From the NCBI RefSeq assembly GCF_000508165.1, contig NZ_AYOZ01000010.1:1-64000 (forward strand): a stretch of 64,000 nt of DNA. Direction: 5' to 3'. This DNA comes from Marinomonas profundimaris (GTDB lineage Bacteria > Pseudomonadota > Gammaproteobacteria > Pseudomonadales > Marinomonadaceae). This document shows, piece by piece, positions 31,334 to 40,781 of this stretch; the first letter of the stretch is position 1, and every line of letters begins with the position of its first letter. Below the pieces are notes generated by a model. It did no database searches. It worked only from the letters and a program-made list of their open reading frames with translations, and had not been told where the DNA came from. Made by a program: the position numbers and the translations under genes.

Positions 31334-31768
31334 TTATTCCTCGACTTTTCCGCCAGCTGCTTCAATAGCGGCACGAGCACCTTTAGTCACTTTAAGACCA
31401 CGAACAGTAACTGCTTTGTCGATAGAACCTGACAAAATTACACGCGCTGTCTTAATTTGATGACCAAGAATGTCGGCGCTTTTAAGAGCAGCCAAATCTA
31501 CAACTTCAGCATTTACAGCAGCAAGTTCGTTTAAACGAACTTCAGCAACATACTTTGCTTGACGTGAAGTAAAACCGAATTTTGGCAGACGACGCTGCAA
31601 AGGCATTTGACCACCTTCAAAACCAGGTTTTACTGAGCCACCAGAGCGAGATTTAAGACCTTTATGGCCTCGTCCGCCGGTTTTGCCCAAGCCGCTACCA
31701 ATACCGCGACCAACACGTTTAGGAGCATGTTTGCTACCCTCAGCAGGACTAAGTGTATTTAAGAACAT
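31334..31768 (-). CDS. rplO: 50S ribosomal protein L15
   Basis: Late-assembling large-subunit protein of 144 residues. The Gly/Arg-rich N terminus [19 protein letters not shown] is diagnostic. It abuts secY (no gap) and follows rpmD by 1 nt in the spc operon. Confidence 0.98.
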   Translation of the reverse strand: MFLNTLSPAEGSKHAPKRVGRGIGSGLGKTGGRGHKGLKSRSGGSVKPGFEGGQMPLQRRLPKFGFTSRQAKYVAEVRLNELAAVNAEVVDLAALKSADILGHQIKTARVILSGSIDKAVTVRGLKVTKGARAAIEAAGGKVEE

Positions 31769-31769
31769 G

Positions 31770-31955
31770 TTATTCCCCTACCACTTTAACCATGTAATAA
31801 ACTTTATTAACCATACCACGTACAGCTGGAGTATCTTCCAACTGACGAGTTTGGCCAACTTTACGCAAACCCAAGCCTTTAACAGTTTCACGGTGCTTTG
31901 GAAGACGACCGATCGGGCTGCGGGTTAGTTGAACTGTGATGGTTTTATTCGCCAT
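31770..31955 (-). CDS. rpmD: 50S ribosomal protein L30
   Basis: Small 61-residue large-subunit protein. The core [20 protein letters not shown] is typical of bacterial L30. It lies between rpsE and rplO with gaps of 6 nt and 1 nt. Confidence 0.97.
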   Translation of the reverse strand: MANKTITVQLTRSPIGRLPKHRETVKGLGLRKVGQTRQLEDTPAVRGMVNKVYYMVKVVGE

Positions 31956-31961
31956 GACACA

Positions 31962-32462
31962 TTACCCCAAAATTTGATCGACTGACTTACCGCGTTTAGC
32001 CGCGATTTGTTCAGGTGCTTTCATATCCTGCAAACCTTTAATCGTAGCGCGAACTACGTTTACTGGGTTTGTAGAACCGTAACATTTAGCCAATACGTTG
32101 TGAACGCCAGCGATTTCTAGAACCGCACGCATTGCACCACCGGCGATGATACCAGTACCTTGAGAAGCAGGCTGCATGTAAACTTTAGATGCTCCATGAT
32201 TTGCCTTAACTGGATACTGAAGAGTATCACCATTAAGTTTCACAGAGACCATGTTGCGGCGCGCTTGTTCCATTGCTTTTTGAATAGCCTGAGGAACTTC
32301 ACGCGCTTTACCACGACCAAAGCCAACTTTACCATTTCCATCACCGACTACAGTTAAAGCTGTGAAAGAGAAGATACGACCACCCTTTACAACTTTAGCA
32401 ACGCGGTTTACTTGAACTAGCTTCTCTTGGAGGTCGCTAGTTTGTTGATCATTAACTGCCAT
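31962..32462 (-). CDS. rpsE: 30S ribosomal protein S5
   Basis: Part of the 30S mRNA entry site and decoding-fidelity (ram) interface. It has 166 residues with an N-terminal dsRBD-like S5 domain ([17 protein letters not shown]) and [12 protein letters not shown]. The loop residues around VVKGG, where spectinomycin resistance changes arise, look wild type. Third from the end of the spc ribosomal genes before secY. Confidence 0.98.
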   Translation of the reverse strand: MAVNDQQTSDLQEKLVQVNRVAKVVKGGRIFSFTALTVVGDGNGKVGFGRGKAREVPQAIQKAMEQARRNMVSVKLNGDTLQYPVKANHGASKVYMQPASQGTGIIAGGAMRAVLEIAGVHNVLAKCYGSTNPVNVVRATIKGLQDMKAPEQIAAKRGKSVDQILG

Positions 32463-32472
32463 TTGCTACCCC

Positions 32473-32823
32473 TTAGAACTCTAGACCGGCTTCACGTGCT
32501 GCGTCAGCAAGAACCTGAACGCGGCCATGGTATTTGAAGCCAGAACGGTCAAAAGCGACCGAAGTGACACCTGCTTCTTTAGCGCGAGTAGCGATCAAAG
32601 TGCCGACTTCTTTAGCCGCTACTTTGTTACCTGTCGCTGTACCGCGAAGAGCTTCTTCAAGTGTAGAAGCGCTTGCTAGCACTTTACTACCACATGGAGA
32701 AATCACTTGAGCATACATATGGCGTGGCGTGCGATGTACAGTAAGACGATTCGCACCTAAGTCACGAATATGCAAGCGTGCACGGCGTGCACGACGAATC
32801 CGAGATTGTTTTTTAGTGTTCAT
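32473..32823 (-). CDS. rplR: 50S ribosomal protein L18
   Basis: Binds 5S rRNA together with L5 and L25. The 116 residues (E. coli 117) have a basic N terminus [17 protein letters not shown] and the conserved [13 protein letters not shown]. It is 10 nt from both rpsE and rplF. Confidence 0.98.
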   Translation of the reverse strand: MNTKKQSRIRRARRARLHIRDLGANRLTVHRTPRHMYAQVISPCGSKVLASASTLEEALRGTATGNKVAAKEVGTLIATRAKEAGVTSVAFDRSGFKYHGRVQVLADAAREAGLEF

Positions 32824-32833
32824 GAATGCTTAC

Positions 32834-33367
32834 CTACTTCTTCTTAGCTTCTTTACGACGAATAATTTCGTCAGCATAACGAACACCCTTACCTTTATAT
32901 GGCTCAGGTGGACGGAAACCGCGAACTTCTGCAGCAACCTGACCAACGGCTTGTTTATCAACACCACGGATCACGATTTCTGTTTGAGAAGCACATTCAG
33001 CTGTTATGCCTTCAGGTAGTTCATAATCTACTGGATGAGAAAAACCCAGAGAAAGGTTAAGCACGTTGCCTTTAAGAGCAGCACGATAACCAACACCTTG
33101 AAGAAGCAATCTTTTCTCAAAACCCTGGCTAACACCAACAACCATGTTGTTAACCAAAGCACGAGTTGTACCAGCTAAGGCACGGCTTTGTTTGGCACCA
33201 TCGCGCGCAGCGAAGGTAATAACATTTTCTTCTTTAGACACTTGTACGCTTGTGTGAACATTAAACTCTAAAGAACCTTTACCGCCTTTAACAACGACGT
33301 TTTGGCCTTTCAGAGTTAGATCTACACCACTAGGAAGCGTCACGGGACTATTAGCAACTCGAGACAT
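32834..33367 (-). CDS. rplF: 50S ribosomal protein L6
   Basis: Large-subunit protein near the sarcin-ricin loop and factor-binding site. It has 177 residues as in E. coli. The C-terminal [16 protein letters not shown] is diagnostic. It lies between rpsH (8-nt gap) and rplR. Confidence 0.98.
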   Translation of the reverse strand: MSRVANSPVTLPSGVDLTLKGQNVVVKGGKGSLEFNVHTSVQVSKEENVITFAARDGAKQSRALAGTTRALVNNMVVGVSQGFEKRLLLQGVGYRAALKGNVLNLSLGFSHPVDYELPEGITAECASQTEIVIRGVDKQAVGQVAAEVRGFRPPEPYKGKGVRYADEIIRRKEAKKK

Positions 33368-33375
33368 AGTAACTC

Positions 33376-33768
33376 CTAGAATACAGTGCAGATCACTTCG
33401 CCACCAATACCAGCAGCACGAGCTGCACGGTCTGTCATCACACCTTTAGAGGTAGAGATGATTGCAACACCAAGGCCTGCTTCTACTTTAGGTAGTGCAG
33501 TAGTGCCTTTGTATTGACGCAAGCTTGGGCGAGATGCGCGTTTAATTTGTTCAATAACCGGCTTACCTTCGTAATATTTCAATTCGATAGTAAGGGTCGG
33601 CTTAATCGCTTCGTCTACAGAAAAGTCACCTACGTAACCTTCTTCGCGTAGAACTGCAGCGACAGATGCCTTCATTTTTGATGAAGGCATGCTCACAGAG
33701 GTCTTTGCAGCCATCTGTGCATTACGAATACGTGTGAACATATCCGCAAGGGTATCTTGCATACTCAT
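33376..33768 (-). CDS. rpsH: 30S ribosomal protein S8
   Basis: Central 16S-binding assembly protein; in E. coli it represses the spc operon by binding its mRNA near rplE. It has 130 residues, begins [17 protein letters not shown] and ends with GGEVICTVF. It is separated from rpsN by an unusually long 135-nt gap that carries a promoter-like element. Confidence 0.98.
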   Translation of the reverse strand: MSMQDTLADMFTRIRNAQMAAKTSVSMPSSKMKASVAAVLREEGYVGDFSVDEAIKPTLTIELKYYEGKPVIEQIKRASRPSLRQYKGTTALPKVEAGLGVAIISTSKGVMTDRAARAAGIGGEVICTVF

Positions 33769-33817
33769 TTAAGAGCTCCTAATTTAAAAACCATTGTGCA
33801 GCAAATAGAGCTCGCGC

Positions 33818-33846
33818 ATAGTACACAGCAGCGAGCACAATGTCCA
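33818..33846 (-). promoter_or_regulatory. Candidate internal spc promoter upstream of rpsH
   Basis: On the minus strand: TGGACA (33841-33846), 17 bp, TACTAT (33818-33823), then a GC-rich GCGCGAG. It lies in the 135-nt gap between rpsN and rpsH, a junction that is short (tens of nt) in E. coli. If active it would give rpsH-rplF-rplR-rpsE-rpmD-rplO-secY an extra start. Confidence 0.5.
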
Positions 33847-33903
33847 GTACTTGTACTTAGACACCCCACTCACTGCCATGTATTATGATCGCGCTCTACT
33901 TGC

Positions 33904-34209
33904 TTACCAACTAGCTTTCTTCAAGCCTGGTACGTCACCACGCATCGCTGCTTCACGCAACTTGATACGAGACAAGCCGAAACGACGGTAAACACCGTGT
34001 GGACGACCTGTAATTTGGCAACGGTTACGCTGGCGAGAAGAAGATGAATCGCGTGGAAGCGCTTGCAGTTTAAGCGTCGCTTCCCACTTTTCATCGTCCG
34101 ATGCATTAACGTCACTAATGATCGCCTTTAGAGCCGCACGCTTTTCAGCATGCTTAGCTACTAATTTAGTACGTTTTGCTTCGCGCTGAATCATTGATAC
34201 TTTAGCCAT
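33904..34209 (-). CDS. rpsN: 30S ribosomal protein S14
   Basis: Head protein near the 30S A site. It has 101 residues, the longer zinc-independent form: only one Cys remains in [19 protein letters not shown], so no CXXC pair. It ends GLKKASW as in E. coli. Downstream lies the long gap before rpsH. Confidence 0.98.
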   Translation of the reverse strand: MAKVSMIQREAKRTKLVAKHAEKRAALKAIISDVNASDDEKWEATLKLQALPRDSSSSRQRNRCQITGRPHGVYRRFGLSRIKLREAAMRGDVPGLKKASW

Positions 34210-34221
34210 GATTCCTACCTC

Positions 34222-34761
34222 TTATTTCTTGAAAGGGAAATTAAAGGCGGCTAACAAAGCACGACCTTCTTCGTCGGTACGAGCAGTCGTTGTAATGGTA
34301 ATATCCATACCACGTACACGGTCTACTTTATCGTAGTCGATCTCAGGGAAGATGATTTGCTCTTTAACACCCATGCTATAGTTACCACGACCGTCGAAAG
34401 ACTTAGGATTAAGTCCACGGAAGTCACGGATACGTGGAATAGCAACATCAACCAAACGGTCGAAGAAATCCCACATACGCTCACCACGTAGCGTAACTTT
34501 ACAACCGATCGGGTAACCGTCACGGATTTTAAAGCCTGCTACTGATTTACGCGCCTTAGTCACTACAACTTTCTGGCCGCTAAGTGCTTCAAGATCATTT
34601 ACCGCATGCTCAAGAAGTTTCTTGTCTGCGATAGCTTCACCAACACCCATATTTAGTGTGATTTTAGTGATTTTCGGCACTTCCATCACATTTTTGTAGC
34701 TGAACTCTTCGATAAGAGTGCCAACAACATTATCTTTATAAACTTGCTTAAGTCTCGCCAT
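34222..34761 (-). CDS. rplE: 50S ribosomal protein L5
   Basis: 5S rRNA-binding protein that contacts P-site tRNA and S13. The 179 residues match E. coli. Diagnostic are [34 protein letters not shown] and the C-terminal [16 protein letters not shown]. It lies 17 nt after rplX; the rplX-rplE junction is the S8 repressor site in E. coli, and I did not resolve that helix here. Confidence 0.98.
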   Translation of the reverse strand: MARLKQVYKDNVVGTLIEEFSYKNVMEVPKITKITLNMGVGEAIADKKLLEHAVNDLEALSGQKVVVTKARKSVAGFKIRDGYPIGCKVTLRGERMWDFFDRLVDVAIPRIRDFRGLNPKSFDGRGNYSMGVKEQIIFPEIDYDKVDRVRGMDITITTTARTDEEGRALLAAFNFPFKK

Positions 34762-34778
34762 GGCTATAATTCCCGCTC

Positions 34779-35096
34779 TTAGGCGTCGATCGCTTCACTG
34801 TTAGATTTAAAAATACGTACTTTCGTACCATCTTCATTCAACTTAAAGCCGACGCGATCCGCTTTACCAGTAGCACTGTTAAAAATGGCTACATTCGAAA
34901 CCTGAATAGGTGCTTCTTGTTCAACGATGCCGCCAGTTGAACCCTTCATAGGGTTTGGTTTTTCATGTTTCTTAACAGTATTAATACCAGAAACTAGAAC
35001 TCGGCTTTCGTCTACTACCTTAACAACTTTACCGCGCTTGCCTTTGTCTTTCCCAGCAATCACGATAATTTCGTCGTTACGTTTGATCTTACGCAT
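34779..35096 (-). CDS. rplX: 50S ribosomal protein L24
   Basis: Assembly initiator of the 50S subunit. 105 residues with an N-terminal KOW motif ([17 protein letters not shown]), then [15 protein letters not shown]. It follows rplN by 17 nt. Confidence 0.98.
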   Translation of the reverse strand: MRKIKRNDEIIVIAGKDKGKRGKVVKVVDESRVLVSGINTVKKHEKPNPMKGSTGGIVEQEAPIQVSNVAIFNSATGKADRVGFKLNEDGTKVRIFKSNSEAIDA

Positions 35097-35113
35097 AATG
35101 TCCCCTCTCCCTC

Positions 35114-35482
35114 TTACAGCACTTCTGGTGCAAGAGAAACAATTTTCATGAACTGCTCTGTACGCAATTCACGTGTTACAGGGCCAAAGATACGAGTACC
35201 AAGTGGCTGTCCTGAAGCATTCAACAATACCGCTGAATTTACATCAAAGCGGATTACGGAACCATCAGAGCGACGAACACCTTTCTTAGTTCTAACGACT
35301 ACGGCGTTAAGAACTTGCCCTTTTTTTACACGACCACGAGGGATCGCTTCTTTCACTGTGACTTTAATAATGTCACCGATAGCAGCATAACGACGATGTG
35401 AGCCACCCAGTACTTTAATACACTGAACACGCTTTGCGCCGCTGTTATCTGCAACATCAAGCATCGATTCTGTTTGAATCAT
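35114..35482 (-). CDS. rplN: 50S ribosomal protein L14
   Basis: Large-subunit protein at the intersubunit interface. The 122 residues (E. coli 123) start [28 protein letters not shown], nearly invariant in the family. In E. coli this is the first gene of spc; here a 53-nt gap follows rpsQ, and I saw no strong promoter in it. Confidence 0.98.
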   Translation of the reverse strand: MIQTESMLDVADNSGAKRVQCIKVLGGSHRRYAAIGDIIKVTVKEAIPRGRVKKGQVLNAVVVRTKKGVRRSDGSVIRFDVNSAVLLNASGQPLGTRIFGPVTRELRTEQFMKIVSLAPEVL

Positions 35483-35535
35483 TTCTGCTCTCCAATCAAA
35501 TTAGATAACAAGTCTCACGAAGGGAAAAGAGCAGC

Positions 35536-35796
35536 TTATAGGGCTGCTGTTTTCTCAACAACTTGAACCAGGTTCCAAGTCTTAGACTTAGAGTAAGGAC
35601 GTGTTTCTACGACCTTAACAGTATCACCAATCTGGCACTCATTGTTTTCATCGTGAGCGTGTAGTTTAGTTGAACGACGTACAAACTTACCGTATAGAGG
35701 ATGTTTTTCTGTACGTTCAACTAGTACTGTAATGGTTTTATCCATTTTGTCGCTGACTACTTTACCAGTAGCTGTACGCGCTTTTGTTTCTGCCAT
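35536..35796 (-). CDS. rpsQ: 30S ribosomal protein S17
   Basis: 16S-binding protein of 86 residues. I chose ATG 35796, giving [21 protein letters not shown], the normal S17 N terminus. Longer in-frame extensions run back through rpmC and are not credible. The start is 1 nt past the rpmC stop, so the two are coupled. Last gene of the S10 operon. Confidence 0.97.
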   Translation of the reverse strand: MAETKARTATGKVVSDKMDKTITVLVERTEKHPLYGKFVRRSTKLHAHDENNECQIGDTVKVVETRPYSKSKTWNLVQVVEKTAAL

Positions 35797-35797
35797 C

Positions 35798-35989
35798 TTA
35801 GTTACCTGCCTTATCATTAAGCACGGTTTTAACACGTGCGATATTGCGGCGAACTTGCGAAAGCAAATGAGTTTGCGCCAGCTGACCAGTAGCTTTCTGC
35901 ATGCGCAATGTAAATTGCTCACGTAGTAGCTCAATCAAGGTCGCTTGTAGCTCTGCTACAGACTTTTCTTGCAGTTCTTTTGCTATCAT
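35798..35989 (-). CDS. rpmC: 50S ribosomal protein L29
   Basis: 63-residue two-helix protein at the exit tunnel rim. It has [22 protein letters not shown] and the conserved [13 protein letters not shown]. It abuts rplP upstream and rpsQ downstream, with no spare bases on either side. Confidence 0.97.
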   Translation of the reverse strand: MIAKELQEKSVAELQATLIELLREQFTLRMQKATGQLAQTHLLSQVRRNIARVKTVLNDKAGN

Positions 35990-36403
35990 CTACATCACCG
36001 TACGCGTTACGAAAGTTGTGGACAAAGGAAGTTTAGCAGCAGCTAGTGCGAAAGCTTCGCGTGCTAGTTGCTCTGAAACGCCCTCAACTTCATAAAGCAT
36101 CTTGCCAGGTTGAATCTGTGCAACCCAGTATTCTACGTTACCCTTACCTTTACCCTGACGAACCTCTAGAGGTTTCTGAGTAATCGGCTTATCAGGGAAT
36201 ACACGAATCCAGATTTTACCACCACGTTTGATGTGACGAGTCATTGCACGACGCGCCGCTTCAATTTGACGAGCGGTAAGACGTCCACGTTCTGTGGACT
36301 TCAATCCGAATTCACCAAAGCTAACTTGGTTTCCGCGAAGAGCAAGACCGCGGTTACGGCCTTTTTGCATCTTGCGGAACTTAGTACGTTTCGGTTGTAA
36401 CAT
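35990..36403 (-). CDS. rplP: 50S ribosomal protein L16
   Basis: Large-subunit protein near the A-site tRNA elbow. The 137 residues are standard: [19 protein letters not shown] at the N terminus and [12 protein letters not shown]-like [15 protein letters not shown]. The Arg in KGRNRG/RGKGKG regions is a known hydroxylation target in E. coli. It precedes rpmC without a gap. Confidence 0.98.
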   Translation of the reverse strand: MLQPKRTKFRKMQKGRNRGLALRGNQVSFGEFGLKSTERGRLTARQIEAARRAMTRHIKRGGKIWIRVFPDKPITQKPLEVRQGKGKGNVEYWVAQIQPGKMLYEVEGVSEQLAREAFALAAAKLPLSTTFVTRTVM

Positions 36404-36413
36404 GACTTACCCC

Positions 36414-37094
36414 CTACTTAGACTTCTTCTTTTGTGCGCCTTTGTCAGCTCGCACTTGTTCAATACCGCCCAAGATTTCGCCTTTAAAGATCCATACTTT
36501 TACGCCAATAATGCCGTAAGTAGTAAGAGCTTCATAAGGGGCGTAGTCGATGTCAGCACGCAGTGTATGTAGAGGCACGCGGCCTTCACGGTACCACTCA
36601 GCACGTGCAATTTCTGCACCGCCTAAACGACCACTTACCTGAACCTTGATACCCTTCGCGCCTGCACGCATTGCATTCTGTACTGCGCGCTTCATAGCAC
36701 GACGAAACATAACGCGACGCTCAAGTTGGCTAGCGATATTCTGCGCAACCAATTTCGCGTCCATTTCAGGCTTGCGAATCTCTTCGATGTTGATGTGGAC
36801 AGGAACGCCCATCATCTCAGAAACTGCATTACGTAGTTTCTCAACATCTTCGCCTTTCTTACCAATCACGATACCCGGACGGGCAGTATGAATAGTAATT
36901 CGGGCTGTCTGAGCAGGACGCTGAATCTCAATACGAGAAACAGAAGCCTGGACCAATTTTTTCTCCAAGTACTCACGAACCTGAAGATCATTTAATAGTA
37001 GCTTAGAGTAGTTTTGATTATTCGCATACCAAGTAGAAGTATGATCTTTAACTATCCCTAGGCGTATACCAGTTGGATGAACCTTCTGACCCAT
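36414..37094 (-). CDS. rpsC: 30S ribosomal protein S3
   Basis: mRNA-entry-tunnel protein with helicase-related function. It has 226 residues: a KH type II domain (about 40-110; [15 protein letters not shown]) and a C-terminal domain with [26 protein letters not shown]. It lies 10 nt before rplP and 14 nt after rplV. Confidence 0.98.
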   Translation of the reverse strand: MGQKVHPTGIRLGIVKDHTSTWYANNQNYSKLLLNDLQVREYLEKKLVQASVSRIEIQRPAQTARITIHTARPGIVIGKKGEDVEKLRNAVSEMMGVPVHINIEEIRKPEMDAKLVAQNIASQLERRVMFRRAMKRAVQNAMRAGAKGIKVQVSGRLGGAEIARAEWYREGRVPLHTLRADIDYAPYEALTTYGIIGVKVWIFKGEILGGIEQVRADKGAQKKKSK

Positions 37095-37108
37095 TGGGTT
37101 TCTCCTAA

Positions 37109-37441
37109 TTAGTCAGCGACTTTAACTGTTATATGACAACCGCGTTTTAAAATACGGTCAGCACGGCCTTTGGCACGTGGCATAATACGCTTCAGAGTCA
37201 TAGCCTCATCAACGTAAGCCGTAGAAACGCGCAAATCATCTACATCAGCACCTTCGTTATGCTCAGCGTTAGCTATAGCAGACTCTAGTACTTTCTTGAC
37301 AATTACTGCCGCCTTCTTAGGACTGAACGCTAATATGTTCAGTGCTTCGCTAACAGATTTACCGCGGATTTGATCTACAACCAAACGGGCCTTCTGCGCT
37401 GAGAGGCGAGCACCCTTCAATGAAGCTTTTACTTCACTCAT
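37109..37441 (-). CDS. rplV: 50S ribosomal protein L22
   Basis: Binds all domains of 23S rRNA; its beta-hairpin lines the exit-tunnel constriction. 110 residues as in E. coli. The hairpin segment [20 protein letters not shown] is intact, with no deletion of the kind that confers macrolide resistance. Confidence 0.98.
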   Translation of the reverse strand: MSEVKASLKGARLSAQKARLVVDQIRGKSVSEALNILAFSPKKAAVIVKKVLESAIANAEHNEGADVDDLRVSTAYVDEAMTLKRIMPRAKGRADRILKRGCHITVKVAD

Positions 37442-37455
37442 GTTAATACCCCTTA

Positions 37456-37731
37456 TTACCGTTTGGCTTTCTTGTCCGCAGTATGACCACGATATGTACG
37501 GGTCGGAGCGAACTCACCCAATTTATGACCGACCATGTCTTCAGTTACAAGAACTGGAACATGCTGGCGACCATTATGGACAGCGATAGTCAACCCTACA
37601 AAATCAGGGAAGATAGTAGAACGGCGCGACCAAGTCTTAATTGGACGACGATCTTTTTTCTCTACCGCAGCCTCTACCTTTTTCAACAAATGAAGGTCGA
37701 TAAAAGGACCTTTTTTTAGTGAACGTGGCAC
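37456..37731 (-). CDS. rpsS: 30S ribosomal protein S19
   Basis: Head protein that forms a complex with S13 near the A-site finger. The 91 residues (E. coli 92) begin [19 protein letters not shown] and contain [16 protein letters not shown]. It sits 15-16 nt from rplB and rplV. Confidence 0.98.
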   Translation of the reverse strand: MPRSLKKGPFIDLHLLKKVEAAVEKKDRRPIKTWSRRSTIFPDFVGLTIAVHNGRQHVPVLVTEDMVGHKLGEFAPTRTYRGHTADKKAKR

Positions 37732-37746
37732 AGTCGTTTCCTCTTA

Positions 37747-38571
37747 TTACTTAGTACGGCGACGTACAATAAGTTTATCAGTACGCTTGTTGCTGCGTGT
37801 TTTGTACCCTTTAGTAGGCACACCCCATGGCGTAACTGGGTGACGACCACCTTTGCTACGACCTTCACCACCACCATGTGGGTGATCCACTGGGTTCATC
37901 GCCGAACCGCGAACGGTAGGACGAACACCACGCCAACGCGTAGCACCAGCTTTACCAAGAACTCGTAAGCTATGCTCAGAGTTTGATACTTCACCCAAAG
38001 TAGCACGACATTCAGTCAGTACTTTACGCATTTCGCCTGAACGTAGACGAAGAGTAACGTAACGACCTTCACGAGCAACTAGCTGAGCAGAAGTTCCGGC
38101 AGAACGTGCAATTTGCGCACCCTTACCAGGCTTAAGCTCGATACAGTGAACCGTACTACCAACAGGAATATTTTGCAGAGGCAAAGTATTACCAGCTTTG
38201 ATAGGCGCATCTGCACCACTAAAAACAACAGCACCAGCCACCATACCTTTGGAAGCGATAATGTAACGACGCTCACCATCAGCATATTTAATCAATGCAA
38301 TATTTGCAGAACGGTTTGGATCATATTCCAAACGCTCAATTACCGCTGGAATTCCATCTTTGTTACGACGGAAATCAACCATACGATAATGCTGCTTATG
38401 ACCACCACCTACGTGACGCGTAGTGATGCGCCCGTTATTGTTACGTCCACCCGATTTGCTTTTCTTTTCTAGCAAAGGTGCATATGGTGCGCCTTTGTGC
38501 AAATCGTTGTTAGTAACCTTAACAACGTGACGACGGCCTGCAGACGTTGGCTTACTTTTAACAACAGCCAT
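37747..38571 (-). CDS. rplB: 50S ribosomal protein L2
   Basis: Highly conserved 23S protein needed for subunit association and peptidyl transfer. It has 274 residues. The C-terminal [21 protein letters not shown] holds the conserved His implicated near the catalytic centre. The N-terminal OB and central SH3-like domains are present ([13 protein letters not shown]). Confidence 0.99.
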   Translation of the reverse strand: MAVVKSKPTSAGRRHVVKVTNNDLHKGAPYAPLLEKKSKSGGRNNNGRITTRHVGGGHKQHYRMVDFRRNKDGIPAVIERLEYDPNRSANIALIKYADGERRYIIASKGMVAGAVVFSGADAPIKAGNTLPLQNIPVGSTVHCIELKPGKGAQIARSAGTSAQLVAREGRYVTLRLRSGEMRKVLTECRATLGEVSNSEHSLRVLGKAGATRWRGVRPTVRGSAMNPVDHPHGGGEGRSKGGRHPVTPWGVPTKGYKTRSNKRTDKLIVRRRTK

Positions 38572-38585
38572 TGACCTATCTCCCC

Positions 38586-38882
38586 TTATTCAGCGACCAT
38601 GAAATCAATGTCTTGACCTTCAGCTAGACGTACATACGCTTTTTTCACGTCTTTACGCTTGCCTAGACCACGAACTGTACGCTTAGTTTTACCTTTTTGG
38701 TTCAACGTATGTACAGACTCAACTTTGACTTCAAAAAGCGCTTCGATAGCTTGTTTGATTTCAGGTTTCGTTGCATCACCAGTAACACGAAAAACATACT
38801 GACCGTTGCCTTCGGCTACGATTGTTGCTTTTTCGGAAATATGTGGACCCAACAGAACTTTATAAATGCGTTCGCCGATCAT
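38586..38882 (-). CDS. rplW: 50S ribosomal protein L23
   Basis: Exit-tunnel protein that docks trigger factor and SRP. The 98 residues begin [20 protein letters not shown] and include VNTLN-like [16 protein letters not shown]. Its start overlaps the rplD stop by 4 nt, indicating translational coupling. Confidence 0.97.
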   Translation of the reverse strand: MIGERIYKVLLGPHISEKATIVAEGNGQYVFRVTGDATKPEIKQAIEALFEVKVESVHTLNQKGKTKRTVRGLGKRKDVKKAYVRLAEGQDIDFMVAE

Positions 38883-39484
38883 GCTAGTGCCTCCTCAACT
38901 TGTTTCAGAGCACCAACTGTCACCAACACTTTGTCGTAAGCGATCAAGCTAACAGGGTCGATAGATGCTGCATCACGCACATCTACGTTAGGAATGTTGC
39001 GAGCCGCTAAGAATAAATTGTCATCCAAATCATTGGAAACAATCAAAGCGTTCTCAATATTCAATTCTGCCATTTTTGCTATGAATAGCTTAGTTTTTGG
39101 AGCTTCTAATGCAAGCTCTTCAACTACAACAAGACGGTCTTGACGTACAAGTTCAGACCAGATGGTGCGCATCGCTGCACGGTACATCTTCTTGTTCACT
39201 TTCTGAGAGTGATCCTGCGGTTTTGCAGCAAAAGTCACACCACCAGAGCGCCATAGAGGGCTACGGATAGTACCTGCACGAGCGCGACCAGAACCTTTTT
39301 GTTTCCAAGGTTTGCGTCCGCCGCCAGCTACTTCAGAGCGTGTTTTTTGAGCGCGTGAGCCTTGACGAGCGCCAGCCAAGTATGATGTTACTACTTGGTG
39401 AACCAACGCTTCGTTATATTCACGAGCAAAGGCTACATCAGAAACTTCTACCGTTCCCTCTGCGCCTGTAAGATTCAAGTTCAT
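38879..39484 (-). CDS. rplD: 50S ribosomal protein L4
   Basis: Early-assembly protein with a long tunnel loop. In E. coli it also represses the S10 operon by transcription and translation control in the leader. It has 201 residues; the loop [25 protein letters not shown] is intact (given here as the loop around residues 57-82). The target of any L4 control is unclear because the leader before rpsJ is short. Confidence 0.98.
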   Translation of the reverse strand: MNLNLTGAEGTVEVSDVAFAREYNEALVHQVVTSYLAGARQGSRAQKTRSEVAGGGRKPWKQKGSGRARAGTIRSPLWRSGGVTFAAKPQDHSQKVNKKMYRAAMRTIWSELVRQDRLVVVEELALEAPKTKLFIAKMAELNIENALIVSNDLDDNLFLAARNIPNVDVRDAASIDPVSLIAYDKVLVTVGALKQVEEALA

Positions 39485-39496
39485 TGTCTACCCCTC

Positions 39497-40135
39497 TTAG
39501 CGAGCTTTAACAGCTGATTGAAGAATAACATCACCATTCACTGCACCAGGTACGGCACCTTTCACTAGGATAAGGTTACGTTCTGCGTCAACACGAACCA
39601 CTTCTAGTGATTGCGTAGTAACTTGTGCGGCGCCCATATGGCCAGCCATCTTCTTGCCTTTCCAAACACGACCTGGTGTTTGACATTGACCGATAGAGCC
39701 AGGAGCACGGTGAGACAACGAGTTACCATGTGTAGCGTCTTGCATACTGAAATTATGACGCTTAATGGCACCTTGAAACCCTTTACCCTTTGATTGACCA
39801 GTTACATCAACCATTTGGATAGATTCGAAATCAGCAACAGTTAGCTCATCACCAACATTGATTTCTTTTTCATCACCTGCCAGGCGGAACTCCCACAAAC
39901 CACGACCTGCTTCAACGTTCGCTTTTGCGTAGTGACCTGCAGCAGCTTTGTTAACGCGGCTCGAACGGCGAGAACCCACAGTAACCTGAATAGCTTTGTA
40001 GCCGTCAGTTTCTGCTGTTTTCACCTGAGTAACGCGGTTCGGTTCAACCTCGATGACGGTTACTGGCACGGATACACCATCTTCAGTGAAGACACGTGTC
40101 ATTCCGGCTTTGCGTCCGACTAATTGAATAGTCAT
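39497..40135 (-). CDS. rplC: 50S ribosomal protein L3
   Basis: Assembly initiator whose loop reaches the peptidyl-transferase centre. It has 212 residues: [14 protein letters not shown] at the N terminus and the tip [17 protein letters not shown]. The Gln in the [13 protein letters not shown]-type segment is a methylation site in E. coli. Preceded by an unusually long 127-nt gap after rpsJ. Confidence 0.98.
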   Translation of the reverse strand: MTIQLVGRKAGMTRVFTEDGVSVPVTVIEVEPNRVTQVKTAETDGYKAIQVTVGSRRSSRVNKAAAGHYAKANVEAGRGLWEFRLAGDEKEINVGDELTVADFESIQMVDVTGQSKGKGFQGAIKRHNFSMQDATHGNSLSHRAPGSIGQCQTPGRVWKGKKMAGHMGAAQVTTQSLEVVRVDAERNLILVKGAVPGAVNGDVILQSAVKAR

Positions 40136-40262
40136 TTTTTACCTCATTTGCCAGTTGTGTAAGGGGCTATCACCCGCTACGGCTGATCATTCCAGATCAT
40201 TCCACTATTGTGCATAAGCCGACTGATAACCAGTCGGTTGTCGCACCCCAAACTTTGAGCTA
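40136..40262 (-). promoter_or_regulatory. Structured rpsJ-rplC intergenic region
   Basis: The gap is 127 nt and holds, on the plus strand, a perfect tandem repeat GATCATTCCA at 40185-40194 and 40195-40204. It also has a perfect hairpin CCGACTG-5-CAGTCGG at 40219-40237, and a short GGG/CCC hairpin near 40165-40176. There is no T-tract after the hairpins and no convincing promoter. It may hold a ribosomal-protein binding site that controls rplC-rplD-rplW and beyond; this is inference. Confidence 0.5.
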
Positions 40263-40574
40263 TTAACCCAAAGAAATTTGTACTTCCACGCCTGCCGCAA
40301 GATCTAGCTTCATCAATGCGTCAACAGTTTTTTCTGTTGGCTCAACGATGTCTAGAACACGTTTATGTGTACGGATTTCATACTGATCACGCGCATCTTT
40401 GTTTACGTGTGGAGAAATCAATACTGTATAACGCTCTTTGCGAGTAGGAAGTGGAATCGGTCCACGTACTTGCGCACCTGTACGTTTCGCTGTGTCCACA
40501 ATTTCTTGTGTTGAAGCATCAATCAGACGATGATCGAACGCTTTCAGACGAATACGGATTTTTTGGCTTTGCAT
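40263..40574 (-). CDS. rpsJ: 30S ribosomal protein S10 / NusE
   Basis: Head protein that also acts as NusE, pairing with NusB on boxA in antitermination. From ATG 40574 it has 103 residues starting [17 protein letters not shown], identical in style to E. coli. An in-frame GTG 57 nt upstream would place the start inside the leader and is rejected. First gene of the S10 operon. Confidence 0.98.
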   Translation of the reverse strand: MQSQKIRIRLKAFDHRLIDASTQEIVDTAKRTGAQVRGPIPLPTRKERYTVLISPHVNKDARDQYEIRTHKRVLDIVEPTEKTVDALMKLDLAAGVEVQISLG

Positions 40575-40651
40575 TTCCAACTCCAAATACAATGTTTTGT
40601 ATGACTTAACTGTACATTTATTAAGCCACAATCCTTTTTTAAGGACGGCGA

Positions 40652-40680
40652 ATATTAGCCATTCAAAAACTGGTTGTCAA
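40652..40680 (-). promoter_or_regulatory. S10 operon promoter
   Basis: On the minus strand: perfect -35 TTGACA (40675-40680), 17 bp, TAATAT (40652-40657), then a GC-rich TCGCCG discriminator. The predicted leader is only about 70 nt, with one small TCCTT/AGGA hairpin. E. coli has a leader of about 170 nt that carries the L4 control site. Confidence 0.85.
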
Positions 40681-40716
40681 GTAACCAATTTCTGAACAAA
40701 CAAATAAACCACAAAA

Positions 40717-40750
40717 TAAAAAGGCCACCCAAGTTGGGCGGCCTTTTTTC
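40717..40750 (-). terminator. Terminator of the str operon (after tuf)
   Basis: On the minus strand GGCCGCCCAA (40734-40743), short loop, TTGGGTGGCC (40723-40732), then five T. It separates tuf from the S10 promoter. Confidence 0.88.
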
Positions 40751-40781
40751 AAACATAAAGCAATAAGATATAAATATCTAA

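Noticed and set aside
35797-35934. N-terminal extension of S17 (rpsQ) and similar extensions of rpsJ, rpsL and rpoB
   Set aside because: Extensions run into upstream genes or leaders, while the shorter starts give canonical N termini.
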